Assembly: GCA_963922205.1 (NCBI GenBank)
Contig: CAWUHX010000265.1
Coordinates: 124,001 to 188,000 of the forward strand
Reading direction: 5' to 3'
Source of the DNA: Romanomermis culicivorax
Taxonomy: Eukaryota > Nematoda > Enoplea > Mermithida > Mermithidae
DNA: 64,000 bases
Below are positions 1 to 10,830 of this stretch, piece by piece (the stretch's first letter is position 1; each line of letters starts with the position of its first letter). The translations under genes were made by a program, and so were the position numbers. Under the pieces are notes generated by a model. It was given only the letters and a program-made list of their open reading frames with translations. It was not told the DNA's origin and did no database searches.

Positions 1-46
1 ATTTTCAAACTTTTTAAAATCATACATTTTTACGTTACATTTTTAC

Positions 47-515
47 ACTGCTCAATGTGTTTTGCAGTTTTAGCGTGATCCAACAAAGATTTGCGATGTG
101 CTTTCAATTTTGCTGAGCATATTTTGCAGAAAGCAAGCTTTTCATTGTCAACAATGCCTTGAAGCCAACCTTCAAATCGAAAATAGCATCATTATCAGAG
201 AAATTTGGCAAAAAATGCTTTTCTACATTCTTCACTTTGAAAAGGTTAAGTTTGATTATTACAATTAAAAAAATTATCATTTAGAAAATTGAGATAAATT
301 GAAAAATAAAATTCTCTGTAAATATTTTTCGGTATTTGATGCACTTTTCTTACCCTTAAACTCTTTTTGCACCATCCATTTATTCTGAAAAACTGGATTT
401 CTTTTCCTTTAGGCTTTCTGAATTTTGGGTTGCTTCTGTTTCGGAAAATCATCTGACTCAGATTGGTTGCTGCTGTCGTCAATATGAATAGAACTATGAG
501 CACTATCTTTGTCCG
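47..515 (-). pseudogene. BED-type zinc-finger gene fragment, copy 1
   Basis: On the minus strand a first exon (about 515 down to 354) encodes an acidic Ser-rich stretch ending in a basic part. It ends at a good splice donor (AAGG/GTAAGA, GT at 353-352). After about 150 bases, coding resumes with a C-x2-C ... H-x(4-5)-H zinc finger (about 175 down to 47) whose core reads FCKIC, SLLDHAKTAKH. This spacing, with the upstream EGWLQ block, fits the BED-type fingers found in hAT transposases and proteins derived from them. An in-frame TAA follows CAG in the first exon and no transposase core is visible, so it is a fragment. Of the three copies this is the only one retaining about 75 bases with the donor site. 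Confidence 0.5.
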
Positions 516-1086
516 ACGTTATGTTAATATTAATCTTAAAATAAATAGCACAATATTATCAATTATACTGTTTTTCTGCGATGGGACATGATTTTCTTAA
601 TAGACATAATGTATGAGCCTAAAATGTTTTTCCTGATTTTAAAAAAATTCTTAATTCCCTAGAAAACGATGAAAAACGGAATACTCGATAAACTCTCGAT
701 AATTAGGAAAGTGTCCAAAAAATCTTCATAGTTGCAAAAAAATATTAGACTAAAAAAGGAGAAAAAGCACTAAAGAAAAACGGTGATGATGAATGATACT
801 TTGTAAAAAATACAGTATTCTACTTTAAAAAGTAATTACTACTTGCTGAACAGAATCCCCAAAAAAGCCCCAATTTGAGAAAAAAACCCGAAGAAAACCC
901 CACACTATGTAAAACCCCAAAAAAACCTCAAATTGAAAAGAAAACCCCAAATTTTGGGGAAAAACCCCGCAGTTGGCAACACTGCTCATACATTATGTCT
1001 ATTAAGAAAATGATGTCGCATCATAGAAAAACAGTATAATTGATAATATTATGCTATTTATTTTAAGATTAATATTAACATAACGT

Positions 1087-1497
1087 CAGACAAAGATAGT
1101 GCTCATAGTTCTATTCATATTGAGGACAGCAGCAACCAATCTGAGTCAGATGATTTTCCGAAACAGAAGCGACCCAAAATTCAGGCATCAAATACCGAAA
1201 AATATTTACAGAGAATTTTATTTTTCAATTTATCTCAATTTTCGAAATGATTACTTTTTTAATTGTAATAATCAAACCTAACCTTTTCAAAGTGAAGAAT
1301 GTAGGAAATCATTTTTTGCCAAATTTCTCTGATAATGATGCTATTTTCGATTTGAAGGTTGGCTTCAAGGCATTGTTGACAATGAAAAGCTTGCTTTCTG
1401 CAAAATATGCTCAGCAAAATTGAAAGCACATCACAAATCTTTGTTGGATCACGCTAAAACTGCAAAACACGTTGAGCAGTGTAAAAATGTAACGTAA
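1087..1497 (+). pseudogene. BED-type zinc-finger gene fragment, copy 2
   Basis: Forward copy of the same gene. The acidic first-exon part runs from about 1087 to 1190 and the finger (CKIC ... SLLDHAKTAKH) from 1369 to a TAA at 1495-1497. Relative to copy 1, about 75 bases spanning the end of exon 1 and its splice donor are missing, so the two parts can no longer be spliced as in copy 1. No other part of a transposase is recognisable. Confidence 0.5.
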
Positions 1498-2212
1498 AAA
1501 TGTATGATTTTAAAAAGTTTGAAAATGATAATGATGATGTTGTTTGTGCTAATGAAGTCGATGAAGTTTTGAATGAAATTTGAATAAAAATTTTGAAGAA
1601 TGTGTTGTTTTATCATACAATTATGCTAAATTGAGCATTGTTCCATACATATACGTTTTGAAAATTTTGGGGTTTTTTCCCAAAATTGGGGTTTTTTTGG
1701 GGGGATTTTGAAGGCAGAAGTTGGTAACACTGTGTATGAGCCTAAAATGTTTTTCCTAATTTTCAAAAAATTCTTAATTCCCTAGAAAACGCTGAAAAAC
1801 GTTGGAATACTCGATAAACTCTCAATAATTAGGAAAGTGTCCGAAAAACCTTCATAGTTGCAAAAAAATATTAGACTAAAAAAGGAGAAAAAGCACTAAA
1901 GAAAAACGGTGATGATGACTGATACTTTGTAAAAAATACAGTATTCTACTTTAAAAAGTAATTACTACTTGCTGAACAGAATCCCCAAAAAAGCCCCAAT
2001 TTGAGAAAAAAACCCGAAGAAAACCCCACACTATGTAAAACCCCAAAAAAACCTCAAATTGAAAAGAAAACCCCAAATTTTGGGGAAAAACCCTGCAGTT
2101 GGCAACACTGCTCATACATTATGTCTATTAAGAAAATGATGTCGCATCATAGAAAAACAGTATAATTGATAATATTATGCTATTTATTTTAAGATTAATA
2201 TTAACATAACAT

Positions 2213-2623
2213 CAGACAAAGATAGTGCTCATAGTTCTATTCATATTGAGGACAGCAGCAACCAATCTGAGTCAGATGATTTTCCGAAACAGAAGCGACC
2301 CAAAATTCAGGCATCAAATACCGAAAAATATTTACAGAGAATTTTATTTTTCAATTTATCTCAATTTTTGAAATGATTACTTTTTTAATTGTAATAATCA
2401 AACCTAACCTTTTCAAAGTGAAGAATGTAGGAAATCATTTTTTGCCAAATTTCTCTGATAATGATGCTATTTTCGATTTGAAGGTTGGCTTCAAGGCATT
2501 GTTGACAATGAAAAGCTTGCTTTCTGCAAAATATGCTCAGCAAAATTGAAAGCACATCACAAATCTTTGTTGGATCACGCTAAAACTGCAAAACACGTTG
2601 AGCAGTGTAAAAATGTAACGTAA
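2213..2623 (+). pseudogene. BED-type zinc-finger gene fragment, copy 3
   Basis: Tandem duplicate of copy 2, displaced by 1,126 bases and nearly identical to it, including the same loss of the exon 1 end and donor. The finger starts at 2495. Confidence 0.5.
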
Positions 2624-3230
2624 AAATGTATGATTTTAAAAAGTTTGAAAATGATAATGATGATGTTGTTTGTGCTAATGAAGTCGATGAAGTTTTGAAT
2701 GAAATTTGAATAAAAATTTTGAAGAATGTGTTGTTTTATCATACAATTATGCTAAATTGAGCATTGTTCCATACATATACGTTTTGAAAATTTTGGGGTT
2801 TTTTCCCAAAATTGGGGTTTTTTTGGGGGGATTTTGAAGGCAGAAGTTGGTAACACTGTGTATGAGCCTAAAATGTTTTTCCTAATTTTCAAAAAATTCT
2901 TAATTCCCTAGAAAACGCTGAAAAACGTTGGAATACTCGATAAACTCTCAATAATTAGGAAAGTGTCCGAAAAACCTTCATAGTTGCAAAAAAATATTAG
3001 ACTAAAAAAGGAGAAAAAGCACTAAAGAAAAACGGTGATGATGACTGATACTTTGTAAAAAATACAGTATTCTACTTTAAAAAGTAATTACTACTTGCTG
3101 AACAGAATCCCCAAAAAAACCCCAATTTAAGAAAAACCCGAAGAAAACAACACACTATGTAAAACCCCAAAAAAACCTCAAATTGAAAAAAAAACCCAAA
3201 TTTTGGAGAAAAACCCCGCAGTTGGCAACA

Positions 3231-6200
3231 CTGAGGATGATGATGCCAAAGACACTGGTGACATGAATGAAGGGCAAAAAAAACGCTTATAATCCAACAT
3301 GGGCGAAAGCTGAATGCCACTGGAAGCAGCCAAAAAGGTAGGAAGTGATGATGGCGACAAAGAATGTTCAGATCCCAGCAAAACAGAATGACCCCTGGTG
3401 TACATTACTAAAGACGGCCAACAACTAATAAATTTTGGAGAATTAAATTTTAACGACATTTATTGAGGTTTTGGGCTAAATTATCTGTTATAGTATTTGA
3501 TGTAGTGACTTTCATTGCTGCAGTGCAAAATAATGCCATAAAAATAAAGTTACCGGCTTGTTCAAAACAATGGGAAGAACATCATACAAAAATTCAAAAA
3601 ATATGTTAACATTTTTTGTGTACAGTTCATTACTACACACAAAATAAGCTCATCTTTGAGTTCAAAAAGCGTTTTTCAAGCGGCATCAGATCCAAAAATA
3701 ATTCTCCAAGTGATCCCTCACCCATGTTTTCTAAAAATTAAATCCAAAAGGCCCCATAAAAGTATTAATGTACAGTAAACTTTTTTATTAACATTTTCTG
3801 ATTGGTCGCTGTATATTGATAAGAAGTCTTGATTATTGCGAAACCTACCCTGTGGCTGTTCCCTTAAAAAATCTGCTGAGACAAGTTGGAAAAAATTGAT
3901 GATTTTTGCTGAATCAAGCTGATGTCTGCAAAATTTTGCAGAAACCAAAGTCACAAAATATTTTTTGGTAGTAATTATTGACCAAGGAGCCCATGGAGTG
4001 AAATTTTATGGTTCCTTTATTACCCAATGTTAAAGTTTATTTGACCATTGCAGCCCAGATGCTCTACAAGTGCCCTCTTGTCGATAAAGCTCTTGGCCTG
4101 GGTTTCTCGCTATTTCCACAATTTTTGGAACACTATTGTGTTTTTTATGGTTTTATTATCTTGAAAAATTTGCCATGGTTTTTAGTCTTCGTTTGCTGGT
4201 TTCTACATTTCTTATTTAACTCACACACACTATTCAGAAATATTAAAATTTCTGAGTTGTCTCAACTTACAGCAAATTATGTGGTAATACATTTTTTGCA
4301 TGGTGTCTTGTTCTCAGAAGTCACCCACCATATACCTTATTTGCAAAATTTTTTTCACAACGTCTCCATCGAAGGCATCTTTTTCCACAATGGCTTTGCT
4401 GAAAATCAAATTACACAATCGATTAATTTGTGACATGTTGAAAATTTTTTTGTTGCTGCATTATTGTGTAATTTTTGGGGGGTGTGCAGTAAAATGTTAA
4501 AAAATTCAATTCGGATATTGAGAATAACTAAAGAGGCTTTGGCTAGGACAAGGCTGATTACCATAGGTCACTCCATTAGAGTTTTCTATAAGTAAAGGTC
4601 AAGACAGTGCAACAATTCTTTAGCAGAAAAAGCACAACCTTCAGTCACAGTTTAACCTAAGTGTTGTAGTGTGTTTCTGCTGATTTTTCACGATTTTCTA
4701 ATAGATTTGTCAATTTGTAAAAACGCCCACAAGTACAACACATCCAACCATGCCCGACCTGGCCCAGCGCAACGGTTACTGTAGAAGACGAATTTTGTGA
4801 ATTAGTTAGTGTTTATTATTGATTATTCTCATGTGTCTCATCTCTCATATTATAATTATCATTTCACCTGTACATTACTTGCCTCGTTTTTATACTGGGA
4901 AGACATCATATTTTTTGGAAGGGGCGATTCGAAGGTAAGTTGTATAAATACATGTTTAGTTAGAAAAGCATTTTATTTGTGTCCAAAAGTGTGTTACCTT
5001 GTCTGACTAGTTTTAGTCAGGCATTTCTTGGAAAGGTAGTATTCTGTTCTTGACTTCTCGGCCCTGAGTGAGGAGTCATTCCAAGGTTTAGGGTAGGCCC
5101 AGGTAAGCACTGGCGTTAAGGTCAATCCCTGGCTATCTCTCCTGCACTTCGATTCCCCTGTCCGATTTTACACCCCTTCCTCCGACCTGACCGATCAAGG
5201 AGGCAAGAAATCAGGCAGAGCCGCCCCGAAACGCCCATCTCATTTACAAATACAACATAAGTTTGCTGAGACTGGAACTGACACCAGCTTGCAATCGAAA
5301 AGCAATAAGAGTTGCCCCAGATACTTCTTTCAGGCTACTATGTAAGACAATACAAACTCACTCTAGTAATATCCAGGTAGAGACAGGCCTGCCTTGGCAC
5401 TGACCATAATTAAACTAGCTTGCACCTGAATTTCCTTAATACACAATTAATAATAAAATAGAAACACATGTTTACGCAAATATGAGCCAAAGCTGACATC
5501 CCCTTTTATTGACCGAGAAAGGAACAATAACAATATAATCAGCAGAAGCACGTGCACTCAACTCTAAGAAATTGAAAGAATGAATATGTCACTCTTTTTT
5601 GCTTGAATTGTGGCTTCGCTCTATTGACCAATTTCGCATAGATATGTGACGACTGCTTCCATAAGTATCTACATCCCCAAAATTACCAAGCTATTATGTA
5701 GACGTTTGACACCTTTCTGCTTTTGATTTAAATTATTGGTGTAAGGCTGTCTTGGTCTAGTGTATAACCTCTGACTACTAGTCTCAAAAACCAGGTCCAA
5801 TTTTAGGTGTAACCCTGAATTGAATTTCTGATAGCTGCCCTAGACAGACTCAACCTTTCATTCTTTGGGTTAGCTAAATTGTGTAGGCCAGCTTGGAAGG
5901 CTGCTTGCAGGGTCTGATTAGCCCAGTTGCATCTGAAGTGAATGAGGAGGATTCTGATTATGAATGTTAGGCTGCCGAGGACGTGACAAGATGAAACTGA
6001 CCTTCAGGTATATAGAAAGGATGTTGCAACAGTTCAACCACCCAAACACTTCAGAAATCTCTTCAGACTGTCGATTACCTCACTAGAAAACTCCCTAGTC
6101 TCAGGCAGAATGCCGTGATTTCTGACCAAGAAGTTCCTACCCCTGTGTCCAATTTCCCAATCTTACTGAACCTCAACTGTGCTTACAAAACAATACAAGT

Positions 6201-6960
6201 CACCCTGTAGAGCTTGTGTTATGTATCCAATATGATGACGCCAATACAATAAATAACAAAATATATAGTAAAGATGATAGGGCGACACATAAGAATGGTA
6301 TCAAAAGTACCTAATGAAAATTAACCAAAAACATGCGAAACAATGGCTACATAAATTCAAGTAAATTTTATATTTCCATCACATTTTACTGGATCCACCA
6401 CCTGCACACGGATGCTGAAAGTCGAACGCATGCCTACAATAACCCCAACATGAGATCAGCTGCTGAGCAAGTCCTGCTTGTCAGGCAGATGCTGGCCTGT
6501 GGCCCTGTGGAATGTGGCCTCAACTTGGCAGAAATAAGCCCCCAAAGTGCGCCCACCCCATAAGCTGGGCACTTATATTATCATATAGTCCTGTAGAGCC
6601 TGCCTTCCCAGATATAGAAAAATGAGTTCAGGTGTATTTGAAAAAAATAAAAACAATTAAAAAATTAAAAAATATGGAATAAATTATCGATTTCATATTC
6701 AAACACAAATATTAATAAAGCTGAAAATAACTTCAACGTTTTTTTGTGCAGTGGCTTTTTTGGAAAAGTCATATTTTATTTTTTGGCGCAGCTTTTTGGC
6801 AGTCTTTCATATCACAGTCTTCGGCAGTTTCTCGAGTTTTTCAGGAGGCATTTTACAGTTTCTTGCCAACACCGCTGGGCAACACTGTTCAATTGTGGAT
6901 AGGAAACTGTCCATTTTCTGTAATGTTAGAATCAAGTTGACAATTTGAATTCTAATTGTC
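3231..6960. other. Intergenic sequence, no secure gene
   Basis: No gene is supported. A 141-codon open frame at 4008-4433 is hydrophobic and unrecognised, and is probably chance in AT-rich DNA. 5270-5420 matches the reverse complement of about 11880-12015, so both are copies of an interspersed repeat that I cannot classify. At 5742-5815 TGGTCTAGTG resembles a tRNA A box, with a weak B-box-like AGGTCCAATTTT downstream, possibly an old tRNA-derived SINE. Confidence 0.5.
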
Positions 6961-7000
6961 ATAGCCTGAAGAAGGTAGTAGGTACACTACCAAAACGTCA
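6942..7000 (+). ncRNA. Degenerate hammerhead-like motif
   Basis: CTGAAGA (6966-6972) is followed by a perfect 6-bp hairpin, GGTAGT (6974-6979) with ACTACC (6986-6991), then AAAAC and GTC (6997-6999). Hammerhead ribozymes have CTGATGA, stem II, GAAA, then cleavage after GTC. Here the T of CTGATGA is A and GAAA reads CAAAA, so an active ribozyme is unlikely. Such motifs are known in Penelope-like and related retroelements. A second hairpin (GACAATT/AATTGTC) lies just upstream at about 6939-6960. Confidence 0.3.
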
Positions 7001-7029
7001 CCTACCACTGTATTATTGTGTGTTATATT

Positions 7030-7895
7030 TAGAGCACGGATTCTTAAGTGCAAAAAATGTCCAAAGTAAGTGCCTAATTAAGTGCAAAAAAATGGCAAAT
7101 TAAGTGCACAGTTAAGTGCAAAAAAAATCAATTTTACACTAATTTTTGGCCTTAATAAATTGCAATCAGACGTTTTAATGGCAGCAAACTGTCAAGTTTA
7201 GTTGAAAAGAAACTTATTAAACATAACAATATTTATCATTTCAATATTTTCAAATGTTAAGCTTTGACGGCGATCAGACAATATTAATTTATATTGAGAA
7301 AACAAACGCTCTACGTCTACGTCAAGAACAACATTTTAAATTTGAATTCCGGATTGGAGTCAGAAACAAACCATTGAAGATCAGGATTTCGGCCAAGACT
7401 GCTTGTATATTTTCCGCGGGCAAATCCATTCAAAAAATCAGATGCATAACTGAAAATTTTCCACTGTTGATCTTTCATTAAACCTTATTTTTCAACTTTT
7501 TAACTATGTTTCTTCAAGTTTTTAAGTAAAAATGTTTTTAACTTTTAAAAAGTTAAAAATAGTTAAAAAGTTTTTAACTTAAAAAAAGGTTTTTAGGTCT
7601 AAAAAGTTAAAACTAGTTAAAAAGTTAAAAATATTTGAAAAGTTTTTAACTTTTTAACTTTTTTTAACCATGTTTTTTCAAGTTTTTAATTAAAAACTAT
7701 GCATTTAGGTGCAACTTTTACAAAAAGTTTAAATTAAGTGCAATTAAGTGCAAGACCCCCAAATGAAGTGCAATTAAGTGCTATTAATTAGCATTCTTTT
7801 GCATCAGACACCATGGATAATTGCATTTCTAAGCATGGGAAGTATATTCCATCAAAACAAAAGATTAAGTGCAGCACTTAAAAATCCGTGCTCTA
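7030..7895. mobile_element. Non-autonomous hAT transposon with 8-bp TSD
   Basis: The element starts TAGAGCACGGATT and ends with the inverted AATCCGTGCTCTA. It is flanked on both sides by the perfect 8-bp duplication GTTATATT (7022-7029 and 7896-7903), the hallmark size for hAT elements. It is 866 bp and encodes no transposase. Inside, short TTAAGTGCAA motifs are scattered near both ends (about 7045-7120 and 7735-7880), and a run of AAAGTTAAAAA/TTTTTAACTT motifs fills 7490-7690. The subterminal repeats are probably transposase-binding sites, by analogy with other hAT elements. Confidence 0.85.
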
Positions 7896-8005
7896 GTTAT
7901 ATTGTGCTATATTCTACTATACAAGGTATTTCACATTTTTATGCGATTTTAAGGCCAATAATAGCCAACAATGAATTGTTAGAATCACTTTTTTCATCAA
8001 TGAAA

Positions 8006-8989
8006 CTAAGCTTGGCGTAATTTTGATAACAAATGCTTTAGGCCTTTGCGAAAATCATCGACTTGTACAAAAAATACAACAGACATTGTGAATCCTAACA
8101 TATTGCTCAAAACGCCGAAATAAATACCAATATCGTAATTTTGATTCGGGGATATGACAGTCAATATCGTTGCCGAAATCCATTGAAAAACATTGGTGCA
8201 CACACAGAATAAGGAAACGGTCGCCAAAGATTTGGTCACCTTCTTATTCTTTTCTCTTTTTATATGTTCCAAATTGTTATTGCTGTTGGATGTTTGACGT
8301 ACTCGCTCAAATTTGATCCGGATCAATAGAAAAAAGTAGACCACCAAAGTGAGTATAGAAACTAATAAACAAAAAATGTATAAATATTTCGAGAACGCGA
8401 AATTTAATGCTCGGAAACCGCACATGAATACAAATTTTGTAATCGGCTGATACAGTAAACCGGGTAAAATGCTCACGGCGCCTATTGCGAAACATGCAGT
8501 TATAGCAATTACTGTAATAGCTATTTTCATATTGGAATATGTGAATGGAAAAATCATTGCACGAAAGCGATTGAACGCAATGCAAAATGATAATAATGTT
8601 CCACCAATTACAGTAATAACTTGGAAACAAGTGATTTTATAACACTGCACTGCAAGCATATATTCACTACTATTATTGATGTAATTGACGAAATGCCAGA
8701 TGTTGAGTGCTAAGTAGAATATCGATTGAGCTATTTCACTGATCATTAATGCACCCACGAAAGCCATCGTTTGTGAATGTAAAGGTTTCCAAATGATCAA
8801 AGTTGATAGAACTAGAAAGGATCCCAAAAAATTCAGCAACGAAACGAGCAACCATTCAATAATACTAGGCAAATGATCGCGAATTTGAGATCTAGAGAAA
8901 GAGTCCAGGTCCATGAGAGTAGAATTGCTCATTTTCAATGAAATAATTATCCTATAAAGCAACCATATGGAAGACAAAATTGAACTCAT
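8006..8989 (-). CDS. Serpentine (7TM) receptor, nematode chemoreceptor-like
   Basis: Intronless 327-codon frame with seven hydrophobic helices, starting at about residues 42-66 (TM1), 75-97, 115-140, 157-182, 198-224, 253-280 and 287-310. After TM3 the usual DRY is replaced by N-R-F-R (140-143). Cys116 at the TM3 start and Cys190 before TM5 are placed for the conserved extracellular disulfide. An N-glycosylation site (NST, 22-24) lies in the N-terminal tail, and a basic loop (KREKNKK) before TM6 faces the cytoplasm. The layout fits nematode serpentine receptors of the SRSX/SRX or peptide-GPCR-like kind; the exact family and ligand are unknown. Met20 is an alternative start and gives a more typical N-terminus. 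The frame ends with TAG at 8006-8008. It looks intact. Confidence 0.8.
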   Translation of the reverse strand: MSSILSSIWLLYRIIISLKMSNSTLMDLDSFSRSQIRDHLPSIIEWLLVSLLNFLGSFLVLSTLIIWKPLHSQTMAFVGALMISEIAQSIFYLALNIWHFVNYINNSSEYMLAVQCYKITCFQVITVIGGTLLSFCIAFNRFRAMIFPFTYSNMKIAITVIAITACFAIGAVSILPGLLYQPITKFVFMCGFRALNFAFSKYLYIFCLLVSILTLVVYFFLLIRIKFERVRQTSNSNNNLEHIKREKNKKVTKSLATVSLFCVCTNVFQWISATILTVISPNQNYDIGIYFGVLSNMLGFTMSVVFFVQVDDFRKGLKHLLSKLRQA

Positions 8990-9540
8990 TCAATATGTAT
9001 TACCATGAAGCAGGTGATTAATGATGGAAATTTCTTACCTTTCCACGTAATGGCACCATGCAATGTATAAGCTGTCCCGCTGAAATTTCAAACCTCATGT
9101 ATTCTAATAAAAATGACCTGAAGGGATTCATTAGTCATATCATCAAAAATTTGCAATGATCTGACACAGAACTATCATTTTTTCTAAGTGCAGCTCGGAA
9201 TGCAAAAAATGCTCGAAGAGGAAAAACAACCTATATGACGTTTTTTCCAAATGCTGTTTCGGGAAAGAGTAGAAACCAAGTACTGTGGCGTTCAAAAATG
9301 GATCTTGTCGATTCTTGAATACCGATTACAGTATTCGAAAATTATATACAAGATGAGCCAGAAAAAGCGACGGGTTCTGACTTTCACAAGTTTCGAATGG
9401 ATGAAGCTTTTTAATGCGGATCGCTGCATCAGAACCCCTGTTTGTCTTTGTTATAAGGGTCAAATTTTATGCTCCTAGCATTTATGAGGTATTGGGGCTT
9501 GTGCTACTCTCATTTCTTCAGTATGTAAATTTGTTTCTAT
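8990..9540. other. Receptor upstream region
   Basis: Sequence 5' of the minus-strand receptor. No further gene, TATA box or splice leader acceptor could be identified with confidence. Confidence 0.4.
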
Positions 9541-9555
9541 GTTATAGCTTATCCC

Positions 9556-9680
9556 ATGTTATAAAATATCATATGTTATAACATATCATATGTTATAACA
9601 TATCATATGTTATAACATATCATATGTTATAACATATCATATTTTATAACATATCATATGTTATTACATATCTCGTGTTA
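9556..9680. repeat. Tandem ATGTTATAACAT palindromes, left
   Basis: A roughly 20-bp unit, CATATGTTATAACATAT, is repeated about six times. Its core ATGTTATAACAT is self-complementary. The same core reappears on the right side at 10460-10820. Confidence 0.85.
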
Positions 9681-9689
9681 TGGTGCACC

Positions 9690-9927
9690 GACAATTGAGC
9701 GCCGGACAATTGAGCGCCGACAATTGAGCGCCGACAACTGAGCGCCGGACAATTGAGCGCCGTGACAACTGAGCCCCGAAAACTGAGCGCCGACAACTGA
9801 GCGCCGACAACTGAGTGCGGGACAACTGAGCGCCATGACAATTGAGCGCCGTGACAACTGAGCGCCAGACATTTGAGTGCCGACAACTGAGCGCCGACTA
9901 TTTAATGCATTATAATTGAGCGTTTTT
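9690..9927 (+). repeat. GACAAYTGAGCGCC satellite, left arm
   Basis: About fifteen tandem 13-15-bp units of GACAATTGAGCGCC / GACAACTGAGCGCC. Read on the other strand they match the array at 10251-10455, forming the arms of a large inverted repeat. The inner ends also match: CGACTATTTAATG at 9896 against CATTAAATAGTCCG at 10238. Confidence 0.9.
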
Positions 9928-10063
9928 TTCATTTACTGAGTGCTACGGAATACTAGCATTTCAGTGATTATCTACCCTAATGATTATCTACCGTAATGTA
10001 TATATGTCCATACGTCTAATATTATGAATCAAACAAATATGGTCATTTTTGATTCGTATGATG

Positions 10064-10195
10064 AAGCCTAAGCCTAAGCCTAAGCCTAAGCCCCTAAGCC
10101 TAAGCCTAAGCCCCTAAGCCTATGCCCCTAAGCTTAAGCCCCTAAGCCTAAGCCCCTAAGCCTAAGCCTAAGCCTAAGCCTAAGCCTAAGCCTAA
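10064..10195 (-). repeat. Interstitial telomere repeat (TTAGGC)n
   Basis: About 132 bases of CCTAAG units, the complement of the nematode telomere hexamer TTAGGC, with interspersed variants carrying two extra Cs (CCCCTAAG) and a few point changes. It sits at the centre of an inverted repeat and not at a chromosome end. TTAGGC telomeres are established for nematodes, and this is the main organismal clue in the window. Confidence 0.9.
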
Positions 10196-10250
10196 ATGCA
10201 AAATAGTTACTTCAAACTGATTGGGTTATTTATCTGACATTAAATAGTCC

Positions 10251-10455
10251 GCGCTCAGTTGTCGGAGCTCAGTTATCTGGCGCTTAGTTGTCTGGCGCTC
10301 AGTTGTCTCGGCGCTCAGTTGTCGGTGCTCAGTTGTTGGCGCTCAGTTGTTGGCGCTCAGTTGTCGGCGCTCAGTTGTCACGGTGCTCAGTTGTCTGGCG
10401 ATCAGTTGTCGGTGCTCAATTGTCAGCGCTCAATTGTCCGGCGCTCAATTGTCGG
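10251..10455 (-). repeat. GACAAYTGAGCGCC satellite, right arm
   Basis: About fifteen units of GGCGCTCAGTTGTC, the reverse complement of the left-arm satellite, with point variants such as GGTGCTCAG and GGAGCTCAG. Confidence 0.9.
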
Positions 10456-10459
10456 GTCA

Positions 10460-10830
10460 CACGTGTTATAACATATCCAACATTATAGCATGTACCATGT
10501 TATAGCGTATCCCATGTAAAACATATCCCATGTTATAACATATTCTATGTTATTACGTAGGGTTATGTTATAACATAAAGATATGTTATAACATGGGATT
10601 ACGTCATAACATGTCAGTATATGTTATACGTCAAAAAATGAAAAAAATTTGTTTGTTAGAACATAGCACCATGTTATAACATTGGACTATGTTATAACAT
10701 GTCGGTATGTTATAAGATTGGACTATGTTATAAGATGTGAGTATTTTATAACATATCGAAAAGAAAAAAGTATACGTTATAACGTAGGACCATGTTATAA
10801 CATAGGACTATCTTATAACACGTCAGTATA
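10460..10830. repeat. ATGTTATAACAT palindromes, right
   Basis: More than ten loosely spaced copies of ATGTTATAACAT and variants (GACTATGTTATAAC, CATGTCGGTATG). They mirror the tandem block at 9556-9680 on the other side of the telomere-like centre but are more diverged. Confidence 0.8.

Larger units (their letters stand above)
1..3230. repeat. Inverted and tandem 1.1-kb repeat block
   Basis: About 600 bases at the left edge reappear inverted at roughly 985-1530. The inner ends of this inverted repeat are perfect over 23 bp (596-618 against 983-1005) and enclose a loop of about 364 bases. The loop plus one arm is then repeated head to tail with a period of about 1,120-1,126 bases: landmark TATGAGCCTAAAATG occurs near 612, 1735 and 2861. 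The third unit breaks off near 3230. The units are almost identical, so amplification is recent. Copies of CAGTGTTGCCAAC or CAGTGTTACCAAC (minus strand, near 985, 1730, 2110, 2856) look like hAT-type transposon ends, which is inference. The arms carry the BED finger fragments listed separately. Confidence 0.85.

Noticed and set aside
4008..4433. 141-codon hydrophobic frame
   Set aside because: No recognisable family, no splice or promoter context, and AT-rich surroundings where chance frames are common.
9556..10455. CRISPR-like array
   Set aside because: Units are contiguous without unique spacers and the organism is eukaryotic.
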